The notes under the pieces: generated by a model
Databases searched by the model: none
The model's input: the letters and a program-made list of their open reading frames with translations, nothing else
What the model was told of the DNA's origin: nothing
Part shown: positions 39,637-49,531 of the stretch, in pieces
Layout of the letters: the number at the start of each line of letters is the position of its first letter
Numbering within the stretch: position 1 is the first letter of the stretch
Made by a program: the position numbers and the translations under genes
Origin: Streptomyces sp. NBC_01571
Lineage (GTDB): Bacteria > Actinomycetota > Actinomycetes > Streptomycetales > Streptomycetaceae
Length of the DNA: 64,000 nt
Reading direction: 5' to 3'
Assembly: GCF_026339875.1 (NCBI RefSeq)
Contig: NZ_JAPEPZ010000001.1
Span: 8,866,001 to 8,930,000, forward strand

Positions 39637-41544
39637 ATGAGCATGGAGACCACAGCCTGGACACAGCTGCACAGCGTGATGAACGCGCAGCAGGAGCGCC
39701 GCCCCTTCGCCCGCGCGACGCTGCGCCGCATCGCGGCCTTCGCCCGCCCGCACCGCCGACGTATCGGCCAGTTCGTGGTGCTCAGCGTGATCACCGCGCT
39801 GCTGGCCGTCGCGACGCCGGTGCTCGCGGGGCGCGTCGTGGACGCCATCGTGTCCCGCGGCGACGAGGGCACCGTCGTCCGTCTTGCGGTGCTCATCGCG
39901 GTCATCGCGTTCGCCGAGGCAGGACTCGGGATTCTCAGCCGCTGGCTGTCGGCGACGCTGGGGGAGGGGCTCATCCTGGATCTGCGGGCGGCTGTGTTCG
40001 ATCATGTACAGCGCATGCCGGTCGCGTTCTTCACACGTACCCGTACGGGCGCGCTCGTCAGTCGACTCAACAACGACGTGATCGGCGCCCAGCGCGCCTT
40101 CAGCAACACCCTCTCCGGAGTGGTCGGCAACGTCGTCACCCTGCTGCTCACCCTCGCCGTCATGCTCACCCTGTCCTGGCAGATCACCCTGCTCGCACTG
40201 GTGCTGCTGCCGGTGTTCGTGGTGCCCGCGCGGCGCATGGGCAGCCGGATGGCCAGGATGCAACGCGAGGCCGCACAGCTGAACGCGGCCATGGGCACCC
40301 GGATGACCGAGCGGTTCTCCGCACCCGGCGCCACCCTCATCAAGCTCTTCGGGCGGCCCGAGGACGAGTCCGCCGAGTTCGCGGCGCGGGCCGGGCGGGT
40401 GCGGGACATCGGGGTGCGTACGGCGATGGCGCAGTCGGCGTTCATCACGGCCCTGACGCTGGTCTCCGCCCTGGCGCTGGCGCTCGTGTACGGGCTGGGC
40501 GGCTGGTACGCGCTGCGCGGCAGCCTGGAACCGGGTGCCGTCGTCTCGCTGGCGCTGCTGCTGACCCGCCTGTACGCGCCCCTCACCTCGCTCGCCGGGG
40601 CGCGCGTCGAGGTCATGAGCGCCCTGGTGAGCTTCGAGCGCGTCTTCGAGGTGCTCGACCTCAAGCCGCTCATCGAGGAGAAGCCGGACGCCGAGGAGGT
40701 CCCGGACGGCCCGGCGTCCGTGGAGTTCGACGACGTCACCTTCGCCTACCCCGCCGCGGACAAGGTCTCCCTCGCCTCCCTGGAGGAGGTCGCCGCCCTC
40801 GACACCCGGGCCGGCGCCGAGGTCCTGCGCGGCGTCTCCTTCCGCGCCGAACCGGGCCAGACCGTCGCGCTCGTCGGCTCCTCCGGAGCGGGCAAGTCGA
40901 CCATCGCCCAGCTGCTGCCGCGGCTGTACGACACCGACGGGGGCGCCGTCCGCATCGGGGGCGTCGACGTCCGCGACCTGAGCGCCGAGTCGATGCGCCG
41001 CACCCTGGGCATGGTCACCCAGGACGGACACCTCTTCCACGACTCGGTACGCGACAATCTGCTGCTGGCCCGCCCCGCCGCGACGGAGCAGGAACTGTGG
41101 GACGTACTGCGCCGCGCCCGTCTGGAGGAACTCGTACGCTCCCTGCCCGACGGCCTCGACACCGTGGTCGGCGAGCGCGGCTACCGGCTCTCCGGCGGCG
41201 AACGCCAGCGGATGACCATCGCCCGGCTGCTGCTCGCCCGCCAGCGCGTCGTCATCCTCGACGAGGCCACCGCCCACCTGGACAACACCTCGGAGGCGGC
41301 CGTGCAGGAAGCGCTCACCGAGGCACTGGCGGGGCGCACGGCCCTGGTGATCGCTCACCGGCTGTCCACGGTGCGCGCCGCCGACGTGATCCTGGTCGTC
41401 GAGGCGGGACGGATCGTGGAGCGGGGTACCCACGAGGAGCTGCTGACGCTCGAGGGGCGGTACGCGGAGCTGTACCGGACCCAGTTCGACGAGCCGCGGT
41501 CGGAAAGCGCCCGGGAGCCGAGCCTCGGGCTGATGATGGACTGA
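39637..41544 (+). CDS. ABC exporter, fused permease and ATPase, SoxR-controlled
   Basis: A 635-aa half-transporter that homo- or heterodimerises in the membrane. The first ~350 residues form the six-helix exporter domain; the nucleotide-binding domain has Walker A LVGSSGAGKST, Q-loop MVTQDGHLFHD, signature LSGGERQR and Walker B RVVILDEATAHLD. An unusual insert with a KVSLASLEEVAALDTRAGAEV segment lies just before Walker A. Start ATG 39637 is leaderless behind a SoxR box. In S. coelicolor SoxR activates an ABC transporter gene in response to redox-active pigments, so this is a candidate exporter of quinone or redox-cycling compounds. Confidence 0.93.
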   Translation: MSMETTAWTQLHSVMNAQQERRPFARATLRRIAAFARPHRRRIGQFVVLSVITALLAVATPVLAGRVVDAIVSRGDEGTVVRLAVLIAVIAFAEAGLGILSRWLSATLGEGLILDLRAAVFDHVQRMPVAFFTRTRTGALVSRLNNDVIGAQRAFSNTLSGVVGNVVTLLLTLAVMLTLSWQITLLALVLLPVFVVPARRMGSRMARMQREAAQLNAAMGTRMTERFSAPGATLIKLFGRPEDESAEFAARAGRVRDIGVRTAMAQSAFITALTLVSALALALVYGLGGWYALRGSLEPGAVVSLALLLTRLYAPLTSLAGARVEVMSALVSFERVFEVLDLKPLIEEKPDAEEVPDGPASVEFDDVTFAYPAADKVSLASLEEVAALDTRAGAEVLRGVSFRAEPGQTVALVGSSGAGKSTIAQLLPRLYDTDGGAVRIGGVDVRDLSAESMRRTLGMVTQDGHLFHDSVRDNLLLARPAATEQELWDVLRRARLEELVRSLPDGLDTVVGERGYRLSGGERQRMTIARLLLARQRVVILDEATAHLDNTSEAAVQEALTEALAGRTALVIAHRLSTVRAADVILVVEAGRIVERGTHEELLTLEGRYAELYRTQFDEPRSESAREPSLGLMMD

Positions 41545-41693
41545 GGGGCCACTGGTCCCCGCACGGCCGGTCCCGGCACGGTCGGTCCCCGCACGGGCAC
41601 CGACCGTGTTCCGGGTCATACCGGCAGGAAAGCAGCACTGCAGGACAATGATGGAGCACTCGGGATCGTCGTGTCGACGTAAGGGGAATCCTC

Positions 41694-42650
41694 ATGGGTC
41701 AGATCGGATCGATCGGCCTGATTCTGCATCCCAGGCGCAATCCGGGGCCGGTCATCGAATCCGTCGTGCACTGGGCCCGTACGCACGGGACCGAAGTACT
41801 GGGCCTGCCGGACGAGGTGGGGCGCATCGCCTGCAGCGCCGTGGCCGTGCCGGGCGACGAACTGGTGGCCCGGGCCGGTCTGATCGTCAGTCTCGGAGGT
41901 GACGGAACCATGCTCCGCGCCATGCGGCTGCTCTCCGGCTCCGCGACCCCGGTGCTCGGCGTCAACCTGGGCCGGCTGGGTTTCCTCGCCGAGATCGACG
42001 TCGATGACCTGGCATTGGCGCTGGACCGCATCGACAGCGGCCGCTTCACCACCGAGGCCCGGATGGCCGTACGGACCCGCCTGCCGGACGGGCGCGAGTT
42101 CCGGGCGTTCAACGACATCGCCCTCGTCCGGGTGCCGGGCCACGGAATGGCCGCCATCTCCATCAGTCTCCAGGGGGACGAGTTCATCCGTTACGCCGCC
42201 GACGCCCTCGTGGTCGCCACCTCGACCGGATCGACGGCGTACAGCTTCGCCGCGGGCGGCCCGATCCTCTCGCCCAGGGTGGAGGCCATCCTCGTCGTAC
42301 CGGCCAGCGCGCACTCGTCGTTCGACCGGGCACTCGTCCTGCCGGCGGACGAGGAGGTGGTGCTCGAACTGCTGCCCACGACAGGGCGGTTGGCGGTCGA
42401 GGTGGACGGCGAAGTGGTCGAGTACCTCGATGCGGGTGATCGGATCACCGTGACGGCCTGCCCCGCGGTGGCTCATGTGGTGCGCCTCGGTGGCACGACG
42501 TTCTACCAGCGGGCCCGCAGGAAACTCGGCATCAGGGGAAGCCTCGAAGCGGGCCACCTCCATCCCGACGACCACGTCGATTTCGCGCTCCACGCCGATA
42601 TGGCGGAGATCGCGGATGTCGCCGATGTCGCGGATACCGCGGAGCTGTGA
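41694..42650 (+). CDS. NAD(+)/NADH kinase
   Basis: A 318-aa kinase producing NADP from NAD. It has the hallmark GGDGTMLRAMRLL and the downstream GVNLGRLGFLAEID, TSTGSTAYSFAAGGPI and NDIALVR motifs. The last ~25 residues are a short Ala/Asp repeat (IADVADVADTAEL), encoded by reiterated GCGGAT/GTCGCC triplets and not part of the fold. ATG 41694 has AAGGGGA about 8 nt upstream. Streptomyces usually carry two NAD kinases; this looks like a second copy, since the recN/argR context of the housekeeping gene is absent. Confidence 0.93.
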   Translation: MGQIGSIGLILHPRRNPGPVIESVVHWARTHGTEVLGLPDEVGRIACSAVAVPGDELVARAGLIVSLGGDGTMLRAMRLLSGSATPVLGVNLGRLGFLAEIDVDDLALALDRIDSGRFTTEARMAVRTRLPDGREFRAFNDIALVRVPGHGMAAISISLQGDEFIRYAADALVVATSTGSTAYSFAAGGPILSPRVEAILVVPASAHSSFDRALVLPADEEVVLELLPTTGRLAVEVDGEVVEYLDAGDRITVTACPAVAHVVRLGGTTFYQRARRKLGIRGSLEAGHLHPDDHVDFALHADMAEIADVADVADTAEL

Positions 42651-42767
42651 CGCACCGGGACTTCGTGCCGTGCCGGGGTACGCGTCCGAGCGGACCCGGC
42701 CGCCGGGGCGCTGGGCGGCGCGGTCCCCGCGGCGCGCGGCCCGAGCGGCCGGCCGGCCGTTCTCCCC

Positions 42768-42811
42768 GGCCCTCGCCGCCGGGGCGCGCCCGCACTCCGG
42801 CGGCGAGGGCC
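42768..42811. terminator. Bidirectional terminator between NAD kinase and nhaA
   Basis: A 15-bp perfect stem, GGCCCTCGCCGCCGG (42768-42782) with CCGGCGGCGAGGGCC (42797-42811) and a 14-nt loop, lies between convergent genes. Confidence 0.85.
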
Positions 42812-42815
42812 GGCG

Positions 42816-44723
42816 TCAGGCCGTCCGGCCGGCCCCGGTGAGCGCCGCCCTCTCCCGCGCGGCGCGCACGGCCGCGGACAGCGAGGCGATGTCGTAGGCG
42901 CCGTGGTGACGGCGGCCGTTGACGAAGAACGTCGGGGTCCCCGAAACGCCGCTGAGATCGGCGGACTCAAGGTCCGCGGCGATGTGGGCCGTACCCGCCC
43001 CGGCCCGGAGGTCGGCGCGGAAACGGTCGGTGTCGAGGCCGATCTCCTCGGCGTAGTGGAGCAGGTCCTTGGGGAGCAGGTCCCCCTGATGCTCCAGCAG
43101 CAGATCGTGCATCTCCCAGTACCCGTCCTGGAGGGCCGCGGCCTCGGCGGCCTCGGCTGCCAGCTGGGCGTTGGGGTGCACGTCGTTCAGCGGCAGATGC
43201 CGCCACACGTAGCGCACGTCCCCGAAGTCGGCGAGCAGCTCGCGCACCACGGGCTCGGCCAGTCCGCAGTACGGGCACTCGAAGTCCCCGTACTCGACCA
43301 GCGTCACCGGCGCGTCCAGGGGACCGCGTACATGGTCGCGTCGCACGTCGACGGAGTCGCTGAGATCCACGATGCTCTGGCTCGTACCGAGCAGGGCCCG
43401 GGAGCGGGAACGCCGCGGCAGGGCGCCGATCACCCGGGTGACGAGCCAGGTCAGGAGGAACGAGCCGGCCACGGCGGCCAGGATCCCGATCTTCGCCTGC
43501 CCCAGTTCGTCGCCGTCGAAGGCGAGGGTCGCGATCAGCAGGGAGACGGTGAACCCGACCCCGGCCAGCGTGCCGCCCGCGGTGACGGCGCCCCAGCCGG
43601 CCGGCGGCCGGAGGCGTCCGCGGCTGACGCGGGTGGTCAGGAGGGCGGCACCGACGATGCCGAGGGGTTTGCCGAGGACGTAGCCGAAGAGGATGCCCAG
43701 CGTGATCGGCGACGTGAAGGCTTGCGCCAGCTGGGCGCCGCTGACGGTGATGCCGGCGTTGGCGAGGGCGAACAGCGGCACGATCACATAGCTCGTCCAG
43801 GGGTGGAACATCCGCTGGAGCCGCTCGTTGGGGGAGAGCGTCGAGGCCAGCCCGCGGCGTACCGTGCGCTCCAGTTCCGGCGTCGGCTGCTCGCGGAAGC
43901 GCCGGAACAGTGTGCTCGCGTGCTCCAGGTCGCTGCGTTCGGCCGGCCGGGCGTAGGTCAGCAGACCCATCGCGAGCCCCGTCACGACCGGGTCCACCCC
44001 CGACTTCAGGAGCGCCACCCAGATCGCCACGCCCAGCACCGCGTACAGCGCCGGGATCCGCACCCCCAGGACGCGGCGCACCAGCAGGAGGACGGCGAAC
44101 AGGCCGAGCGCCGTCAGCAGCGCCGGTACCGACAAGGCTCCGCTGTAGGCGAAGGCGATGACGGCCAGCGCCACGAAGTCGTCCACGACGGAGACGCTGA
44201 GGATGAAGACCCGCAGACTGCCCGGCAGCCGCGTACCGAACAGGGCGAGCATGCCCAGCGCGAAGGCCGTGTCCGTCGACATGGCGGTGCCCCACCCCTG
44301 CGCGGAGGCGTGGCCCGCGTTGACGGCCAGGTAGACCGCGACGGGCACGGCCATGCCGCTGAGCCCCGCGAGCACCGGCAGCGTGACCCGCCGTCGCTCC
44401 CGTAGTTCGCCCATGTCGAACTCGCGGCGCGCCTCCAGGCCCACGACGAAGAAGAACAGCGTCATCAGGCCGCTGTTCACCCACTCGCGCAGGCCCAGGG
44501 ACACGCCGCCCGATCCGATGCGGACCGACAGCTCGGTGTGCCAGAAGGACGCGTACGAACCGGGCCCGAGGTTGGCCCAGGCGAGTGCCAGGAGCGCCGC
44601 GCTGAGCAGCACGGCGGCACTGCCGGTCTCGGTCCGCAGGAAGTCCCGCAGCGGACCCTGGGCGCTCTTGCCGCACACGGTCTGCCCCGACAGGAGGGAG
44701 CTCTCAGGTGGCTCAGGTGGCAC
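42816..44723 (-). CDS. NhaA Na+/H+ antiporter fused to a DsbA-like thioredoxin domain
   Basis: A 635-aa fusion. The first ~420 residues are a complete NhaA ([59 protein letters not shown] with the ion-binding Asp pair, [17 protein letters not shown]). The last ~190 residues are a DsbA-like thiol-oxidoreductase domain with CPYC ([20 protein letters not shown]) and cis-Pro [13 protein letters not shown] 44723 is preferred, with GGAG 5 nt upstream; GTG 44729 overlaps that site. Such fusions are known in actinobacteria. Whether the thioredoxin domain is redox-active or sensory is not known. The upstream gap to 44938 holds no gene. Confidence 0.93.
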   Translation of the reverse strand: MPPEPPESSLLSGQTVCGKSAQGPLRDFLRTETGSAAVLLSAALLALAWANLGPGSYASFWHTELSVRIGSGGVSLGLREWVNSGLMTLFFFVVGLEARREFDMGELRERRRVTLPVLAGLSGMAVPVAVYLAVNAGHASAQGWGTAMSTDTAFALGMLALFGTRLPGSLRVFILSVSVVDDFVALAVIAFAYSGALSVPALLTALGLFAVLLLVRRVLGVRIPALYAVLGVAIWVALLKSGVDPVVTGLAMGLLTYARPAERSDLEHASTLFRRFREQPTPELERTVRRGLASTLSPNERLQRMFHPWTSYVIVPLFALANAGITVSGAQLAQAFTSPITLGILFGYVLGKPLGIVGAALLTTRVSRGRLRPPAGWGAVTAGGTLAGVGFTVSLLIATLAFDGDELGQAKIGILAAVAGSFLLTWLVTRVIGALPRRSRSRALLGTSQSIVDLSDSVDVRRDHVRGPLDAPVTLVEYGDFECPYCGLAEPVVRELLADFGDVRYVWRHLPLNDVHPNAQLAAEAAEAAALQDGYWEMHDLLLEHQGDLLPKDLLHYAEEIGLDTDRFRADLRAGAGTAHIAADLESADLSGVSGTPTFFVNGRRHHGAYDIASLSAAVRAARERAALTGAGRTA

Positions 44724-44938
44724 AGTCACTCCGTGATTCTCGCCCGGGGCGTCGACCCGCACCCGGCGAAGCCACGGCAGGGCGCGCCCCGGTCCGGCTC
44801 CGTTCCGATGGTGCACCCCTGGTAACTCCCCGCAGACGGTTCCTCTTCCTGTCCGGGTCCCGCGCGGGCGCCTTCCGGGTGTTTCGCGGGCACGTCCCGA
44901 GCCGCTTTTTCGGGGCGCTTTCCGGGTGGCCGCCGCTC

Positions 44939-46756
44939 CTACGAGGGCGTGTTGTGCCGCTGTCCCGTCCGTGACGGGCCGGCCGCGGTGGTCCCTCGGT
45001 CCTGTGGAGGGGCGTCCTGCGCGGGACGGCGCCCGCCGCGCAGGGCCGAGGCGAGCGCGGAGACCAGCGCCATGCCCGCGGCCACGCTGAAGACGATGGT
45101 GAGCCCGTGGTGGAAGGGGCCGGAGACCAGTCGGGGGAAGAAGGTGTGACCGGTCAGGGCCGCGTGCTGGGCCGGGGAGAGATGGGCGAGGGCTCCACCG
45201 GACGCGAGCAGGTGTTCGATGGGGTTGTTGCCGAGGAACGTGGCGAACAACGTGCTCACCGGCGGGAGCGACGCGGCGTGTTCGGCCGCGCCGGCGGGCA
45301 CGCCGTGCGCCTGGAGTCCGCCGCTGAGCGCCCCGGGCAGCGACGAGGCCAGTCCGGAGACCATCAGGGAGAAGAACACACCGATGGACAGGGCGGTGCC
45401 CGAGTTCTGGAACGTGGAGCGCATGCCCGAGGCGACGCCCCGGTACTCGGGCGGCACGCTGCCCATGATCGAGGAGGTGTTCGGGGAGGAGAACATGCCC
45501 TGGCCCAGTCCGTTGAGCAGCAGCAGCGCCGCGAAGGTCCCGTAGTCGAAGTCGATGGGCAGGACGAGCAGCCCGAGAAAGGAGACCGCGACGACGATCA
45601 GGCCGGTCGTGGAGAACATCCGGGCGCCGAACCGGTCCGACAGGTAACCGGACAGGGGACCCGCGATCAGGAAGCCCAGGGTCAGGGGCAGCATGAAGAT
45701 GCCCGCCCACAACGGGGTGTCCTCGAACGCGTAGCCGTGCAGCGGCAGCCAGATGCCCTGCAGCCAGATGATGAGCATGAACTGCAGCCCGCCGCGCGCG
45801 ATCGCCGTCAGCAGCGCCGCCACGTTGCCCGCGGCGAAGGCCCGGATCCTGAACAGGGCCAGCGTGAACATCGGGTCGGCGACGCGCGACTCGACGTAGC
45901 AGAAGAGCAGCAGCAGGACGACACCGCCGGTCAGGCCGGCGAGCACCCACGGGTTTCCCCAGCCGGTGGCGTGCGAGCCGTAGGGCTGGATGCCGTAGGT
46001 GATGCCGACCAGCAGGGTCCCGGCGCCCGCGGCGAAGGTGATGTTGCCCAGCCAGTCGATGCGGCCGGGGCGCCCCGACGAGGTCTCCCGCAGGCTCAGG
46101 TACGACCAGACGGTGCCGGTGATGCTGACCGGCACGCTCACCCAGAACACCGCGCGCCAGTCGACGGCTGCCAGCAGTCCGCCGGCGAGGAGGCCGAGGA
46201 ACTGGCCGGCGAGCGCGGTGATCTGGTTGATGCCGAGGGCCATGCCGCGCTGCCGGGTGGGGAAGGCGTCGGTGAGGATGGCGGCCGAGTTGGCGGTGAG
46301 CATGGAGCCGCCGAACGCCTGGACGACGCGCCACAGGATCAGCCACAGGGCGCCGGCGGCGGCCCGGAACGGGTCGAGCGAGAGTGCGACGGAGGCGCAG
46401 GCGAAGACGAGGAAGCCGAGGTTGTAGATCTTGACCCGGCCGTACATGTCGCCGAGCCGGCCGAGGACGACGACGAGTACCGCCGACACCAGCAGATAGC
46501 CCAGGATCATCCAGAGCAGATAGCCGATGTTGCCGGGCGCGAGCGGGTCGAGCCCGATCCCGCGGAAGATCGCGGGCAGCGAGATGATCACGATGGAGGC
46601 GTCCATCGTGGCGATCAGCACGCCGAGCGTGGTGTTGGACAGCGCGACCCACTTGTAGCCGGGGCCCGGGGGCAGGTCCTTGCGGCGCAGGGAGCGCAGG
46701 AAGGCCGCTCCGCGCGGACGGCCCGGGCCACGGTCGTCAGGCGTGCGGACGGTCAC
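44939..46756 (-). CDS. MFS drug efflux transporter, DHA2 (14-helix) family
   Basis: A 605-aa EmrB/QacA-type proton-coupled exporter with about fourteen hydrophobic segments. Motifs: the N-terminal [22 protein letters not shown] (DHA2 motif with Asp in helix 1), [14 protein letters not shown] (motif A) and [18 protein letters not shown] hydrophilic C-terminal tail of about 30 residues is present. The GTG start overlaps the MarR stop (GTGA, 46753-46756), so the two are translationally coupled. The operon is controlled by the MarR protein at a palindrome upstream; the substrate is probably an amphipathic drug or antibiotic. Confidence 0.94.
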   Translation of the reverse strand: MTVRTPDDRGPGRPRGAAFLRSLRRKDLPPGPGYKWVALSNTTLGVLIATMDASIVIISLPAIFRGIGLDPLAPGNIGYLLWMILGYLLVSAVLVVVLGRLGDMYGRVKIYNLGFLVFACASVALSLDPFRAAAGALWLILWRVVQAFGGSMLTANSAAILTDAFPTRQRGMALGINQITALAGQFLGLLAGGLLAAVDWRAVFWVSVPVSITGTVWSYLSLRETSSGRPGRIDWLGNITFAAGAGTLLVGITYGIQPYGSHATGWGNPWVLAGLTGGVVLLLLFCYVESRVADPMFTLALFRIRAFAAGNVAALLTAIARGGLQFMLIIWLQGIWLPLHGYAFEDTPLWAGIFMLPLTLGFLIAGPLSGYLSDRFGARMFSTTGLIVVAVSFLGLLVLPIDFDYGTFAALLLLNGLGQGMFSSPNTSSIMGSVPPEYRGVASGMRSTFQNSGTALSIGVFFSLMVSGLASSLPGALSGGLQAHGVPAGAAEHAASLPPVSTLFATFLGNNPIEHLLASGGALAHLSPAQHAALTGHTFFPRLVSGPFHHGLTIVFSVAAGMALVSALASALRGGRRPAQDAPPQDRGTTAAGPSRTGQRHNTPS

Positions 46757-47220
46757 AGTCGTTCCGCCAGTCGGTCGAGGAGGGGCAGCGCGGAGGCGAT
46801 GGTCTCGCGCTCCCGCTCGGTGAACTCGTCGAGAGCGGCCGCGAGGCGGTGGACGGACTCGGAGCGCCGCTCCGCGAGCATGGCCCGGCCCTCCTCGGTG
46901 ATCTCCACGATGATCCGCCGCCCGTCCGCCGTGTCGGGAGCGCGGCCGACCAGCCCGCGTTCTCCGAGCGCCGCGAGCGTGCTGGCCATCGCCTGGGGCC
47001 GTACGCGCTCCAGCTCGGCGAGGGACCCCGGCGAGCCGGCGCCGTCGGCGGCGAGCCGCGCGAGCACCGAGACACCGGAGAGCGACACGTCCCCCACGGC
47101 GTGGGCCTGGCGGAGTCGCCGGGTCATACGACCCACGGCGAGGCGCAGGGCGGAGGCGAGCCGCGCGGTGTCGCCGGGTTCCCGGGCCTGGTCGTGACCT
47201 GCTTCTGTATCCACCTGCAC
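46753..47220 (-). CDS. MarR-family transcriptional regulator of the efflux operon
   Basis: A winged-helix repressor of about 155 aa. The fold shows LSGVSVLARLAADGAGSPGSLAELERVRPQAMASTLAALGERGLV (HTH), the wing AP-DTADGRRIIVEITEEG, and dimerising terminal helices ending LDRLAERL. The start is uncertain: in-frame initiators exist upstream at 47262 (within the operator) and 47232, but GTG 47220 sits about 8 nt after TAGTGT in leaderless spacing. Autoregulation of itself and the coupled MFS gene through the palindrome at 47240 is likely. Confidence 0.9.
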   Translation of the reverse strand: MQVDTEAGHDQAREPGDTARLASALRLAVGRMTRRLRQAHAVGDVSLSGVSVLARLAADGAGSPGSLAELERVRPQAMASTLAALGERGLVGRAPDTADGRRIIVEITEEGRAMLAERRSESVHRLAAALDEFTERERETIASALPLLDRLAERL

Positions 47221-47239
47221 AGATACTGACACTAGGTTT

Positions 47240-47255
47240 ATCAGGCTGGCCTGAT
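47240..47255. promoter_or_regulatory. MarR operator
   Basis: ATCAGGC-TG-GCCTGAT is a perfect 16-bp palindrome 20 nt before the preferred MarR start. It overlaps the place where RNA polymerase would bind; occupancy should repress the marR-MFS operon. Confidence 0.75.
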
Positions 47256-47323
47256 CAATCAAATGTTAGTAATTATCGCGCCCCGGCCGCGTCGAGGGTG
47301 CCTTCAGGTGCCTTCCGGCGCCT

Positions 47324-49531
47324 TCACAACAGGGCGTCGAGAGTGATCGGCAGATCGCGCAGACGCTTCCCCGTGGCGTGGTACACGGCGTTGGAGATCG
47401 CGGGCGCGATGCCGACCAGGCCGACCTCCCCGACACCCTTGGTGCCCGTGGCGGTACCGCGATCGGGCTCGCCCACGAAGACCACGTCCAGCTCGGGCAC
47501 GTCGGCGTTCACCGCGACGAGGTAGTCGCCGAAGGTGCCGTTGGCGATGCGGCCGGTGTGCGGGTCGGTGACGGTGTCCTCGTACAGGGCCATGCCGATG
47601 CCGCCGACCGTGCCGCCGATGATCTGGCTCCGGGCCGTCTTCGCGTTGAGGATGCGGCCGCCGTCGATCGCGGAGACCACCCGCGCGACGCGGATGAGTC
47701 CGAGATCCGCGTCCACCCGGACCTCCACGAACTTCGCGCCGTACGCGCCGGCCGGGGACATGCCCAGCTCGGTGGGGGTCGGCGGCGTGCTGTTCCCGTA
47801 CGCCGTGAGCTCGGACATCCCGTGCCGGGCGAGGATGTCGACATACGACTCCCCGCGGTCCGGACGGCCCGCCAGGTGGACCCTGCCCCCGGTGCACTCC
47901 ACGTCACCGGGGGACACTCCCCGCAGCGGCGAGTCGGCGTCACCGCGTGCGAGCTCGGCGAAGGAGCGCACCAGTCGCCGGCAGGCGTCGTGTACGGCGT
48001 TGCCCAGAGCGCCGGTCAGGCCGGAGCCGCCCGCCATCATCGAGTTGGGCATGTCGGAGTCGCCCAGGTCGAAACGGACCAGGTCCAGGGGCAGACCCAA
48101 TTCCTCGGCCGCCAGTTGGGCCATGACGGTGTACGTGCCGGTGCCGATGTCCGTCGCCGCGCTGCGCACCAGCGCGCTGCCGTCGCTGTTGACGGTGGCC
48201 TGCGCCGAGCAGGGCTGCGCGAAGTAGGGGAACATCGCGCTCGCCATTCCGTAGCCGACCAGCCAGTTCCCGTCGCGCATCGAGCGCGGCTCGGGGTTGC
48301 GGTCGTACCAGCCGAAGCGCCGCGCGCCGACCTCGTAGCACTCCAGGATCGCCTTGCCGGACCAGGGCAGCCCGTTGCGCGGATCGACGTCGGTGTGGTT
48401 GCGCACCCGTAGGTCCAGGGGGTCCATGCCCAGGGTGCAGGCCAGTTCGTCGAGCGCCGACTCCAGCGCGAAGTTGCCCTGTGCCTCGGCGGGGGCCCGC
48501 ATGGACGTCGGCACGGCGATGTTGATCCGCGCCTGCCGGTCCCGCGTGATCACGTTGGGGCACCCGTAGGCGAAGGAGGTTCCCGACGAGAACGGCTCGA
48601 AGTCGGTGTCCTCCATGCTCAGGGAGATGAGGGTGCGGTGGTCGAGGGCGACCAGTCCGCCGTCGCGCGTGGCACCGACGCTCAGCCGCTGCACCCCGCT
48701 GGGGCGGTGCCCGACGGAGGTGAACATCTGCGGCCGGGTCAGGACCAGCTTCACCGGCCGCTTGAGCATCCGGGCGGCGAGGGCGGTCAGGATCACATGC
48801 GGCCACGCGCGCAGTCCGGCGCCGAAGCCCCCGCCGACGTAGGGCACCAGGACCCGTACCGAGCTCTCGGGGATGCCGAAGACCATGGCCAGGGTGGTGC
48901 GCACCATGGACGGCCACTGACTGGTGTCGTGGACGGTGAGGGTGTCGCCCTCCCACACGGCGACCGTCGCGAACAGCCCGAGCGGGTTGTTGGTGTTGTC
49001 GGCCGTCGTGTACGTGGCCCGGACGGTCACCTCGGCGGACTCCAGCGCCGCGCCGGGGTCGCCGCGCGAGGTGTCCATCTCCCATGGATCGAGGAGCTGT
49101 TCGGCCCGTGGGTCCCGCAGGTCCAGCAGCGGTTCCTCGACCTCGTAGTCGGCCCGCACCAGCCGTGCCGCGGCCGTGGCCTGCTCGGGAGTCTCGGCCA
49201 CCACGAAGGCGATGTGCTGCCCGTGGTGCACGATCCGGTCGTTCCTCAGCGGTGGCGGCGGCGACGCCCCGAGCACCGTCATCGGGCCCGTGCCGACCGG
49301 CGTGACGTTCTCGTGGGTGATCACGGCCAACACGCCCGGAGCGCCTTCCGCGGCCTCGGTGTGCATGCGCACGATGCGGCCCGCGGCGACGGTGGACTGC
49401 ACCACGGTCCCGTAGGCCTGGCCGGGGATGCTGAAGTCCATCGGGTACGGGGCGGTTCCGGTGACCTTGCGCGGGCCGTCGACCCTGCTGACACCCGCGC
49501 CCACCAGCGGCCTGCTCTCGACGGTGCTCAT
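47324..49531 (-). CDS. Molybdopterin-binding subunit of xanthine dehydrogenase-family aldehyde dehydrogenase (PaoC-like)
   Basis: The 735-aa catalytic subunit holding the molybdenum cofactor. It has the substrate/Moco motif LVPYVGGGFGAGLRAWPHV, RAPAEAQGNFALESALDELA, and the C-terminal catalytic Glu in GTKGVGEVGLVGIAPAISNAV. ATG 49531 overlaps the FAD-subunit stop by 4 nt and has AGGAG upstream. Third gene of the operon (2Fe-2S, FAD, Moco). The FAD subunit carries extra Cys as in E. coli PaoB, so aldehyde oxidation is more likely than purine oxidation. Confidence 0.93.
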   Translation of the reverse strand: MSTVESRPLVGAGVSRVDGPRKVTGTAPYPMDFSIPGQAYGTVVQSTVAAGRIVRMHTEAAEGAPGVLAVITHENVTPVGTGPMTVLGASPPPPLRNDRIVHHGQHIAFVVAETPEQATAAARLVRADYEVEEPLLDLRDPRAEQLLDPWEMDTSRGDPGAALESAEVTVRATYTTADNTNNPLGLFATVAVWEGDTLTVHDTSQWPSMVRTTLAMVFGIPESSVRVLVPYVGGGFGAGLRAWPHVILTALAARMLKRPVKLVLTRPQMFTSVGHRPSGVQRLSVGATRDGGLVALDHRTLISLSMEDTDFEPFSSGTSFAYGCPNVITRDRQARINIAVPTSMRAPAEAQGNFALESALDELACTLGMDPLDLRVRNHTDVDPRNGLPWSGKAILECYEVGARRFGWYDRNPEPRSMRDGNWLVGYGMASAMFPYFAQPCSAQATVNSDGSALVRSAATDIGTGTYTVMAQLAAEELGLPLDLVRFDLGDSDMPNSMMAGGSGLTGALGNAVHDACRRLVRSFAELARGDADSPLRGVSPGDVECTGGRVHLAGRPDRGESYVDILARHGMSELTAYGNSTPPTPTELGMSPAGAYGAKFVEVRVDADLGLIRVARVVSAIDGGRILNAKTARSQIIGGTVGGIGMALYEDTVTDPHTGRIANGTFGDYLVAVNADVPELDVVFVGEPDRGTATGTKGVGEVGLVGIAPAISNAVYHATGKRLRDLPITLDALL

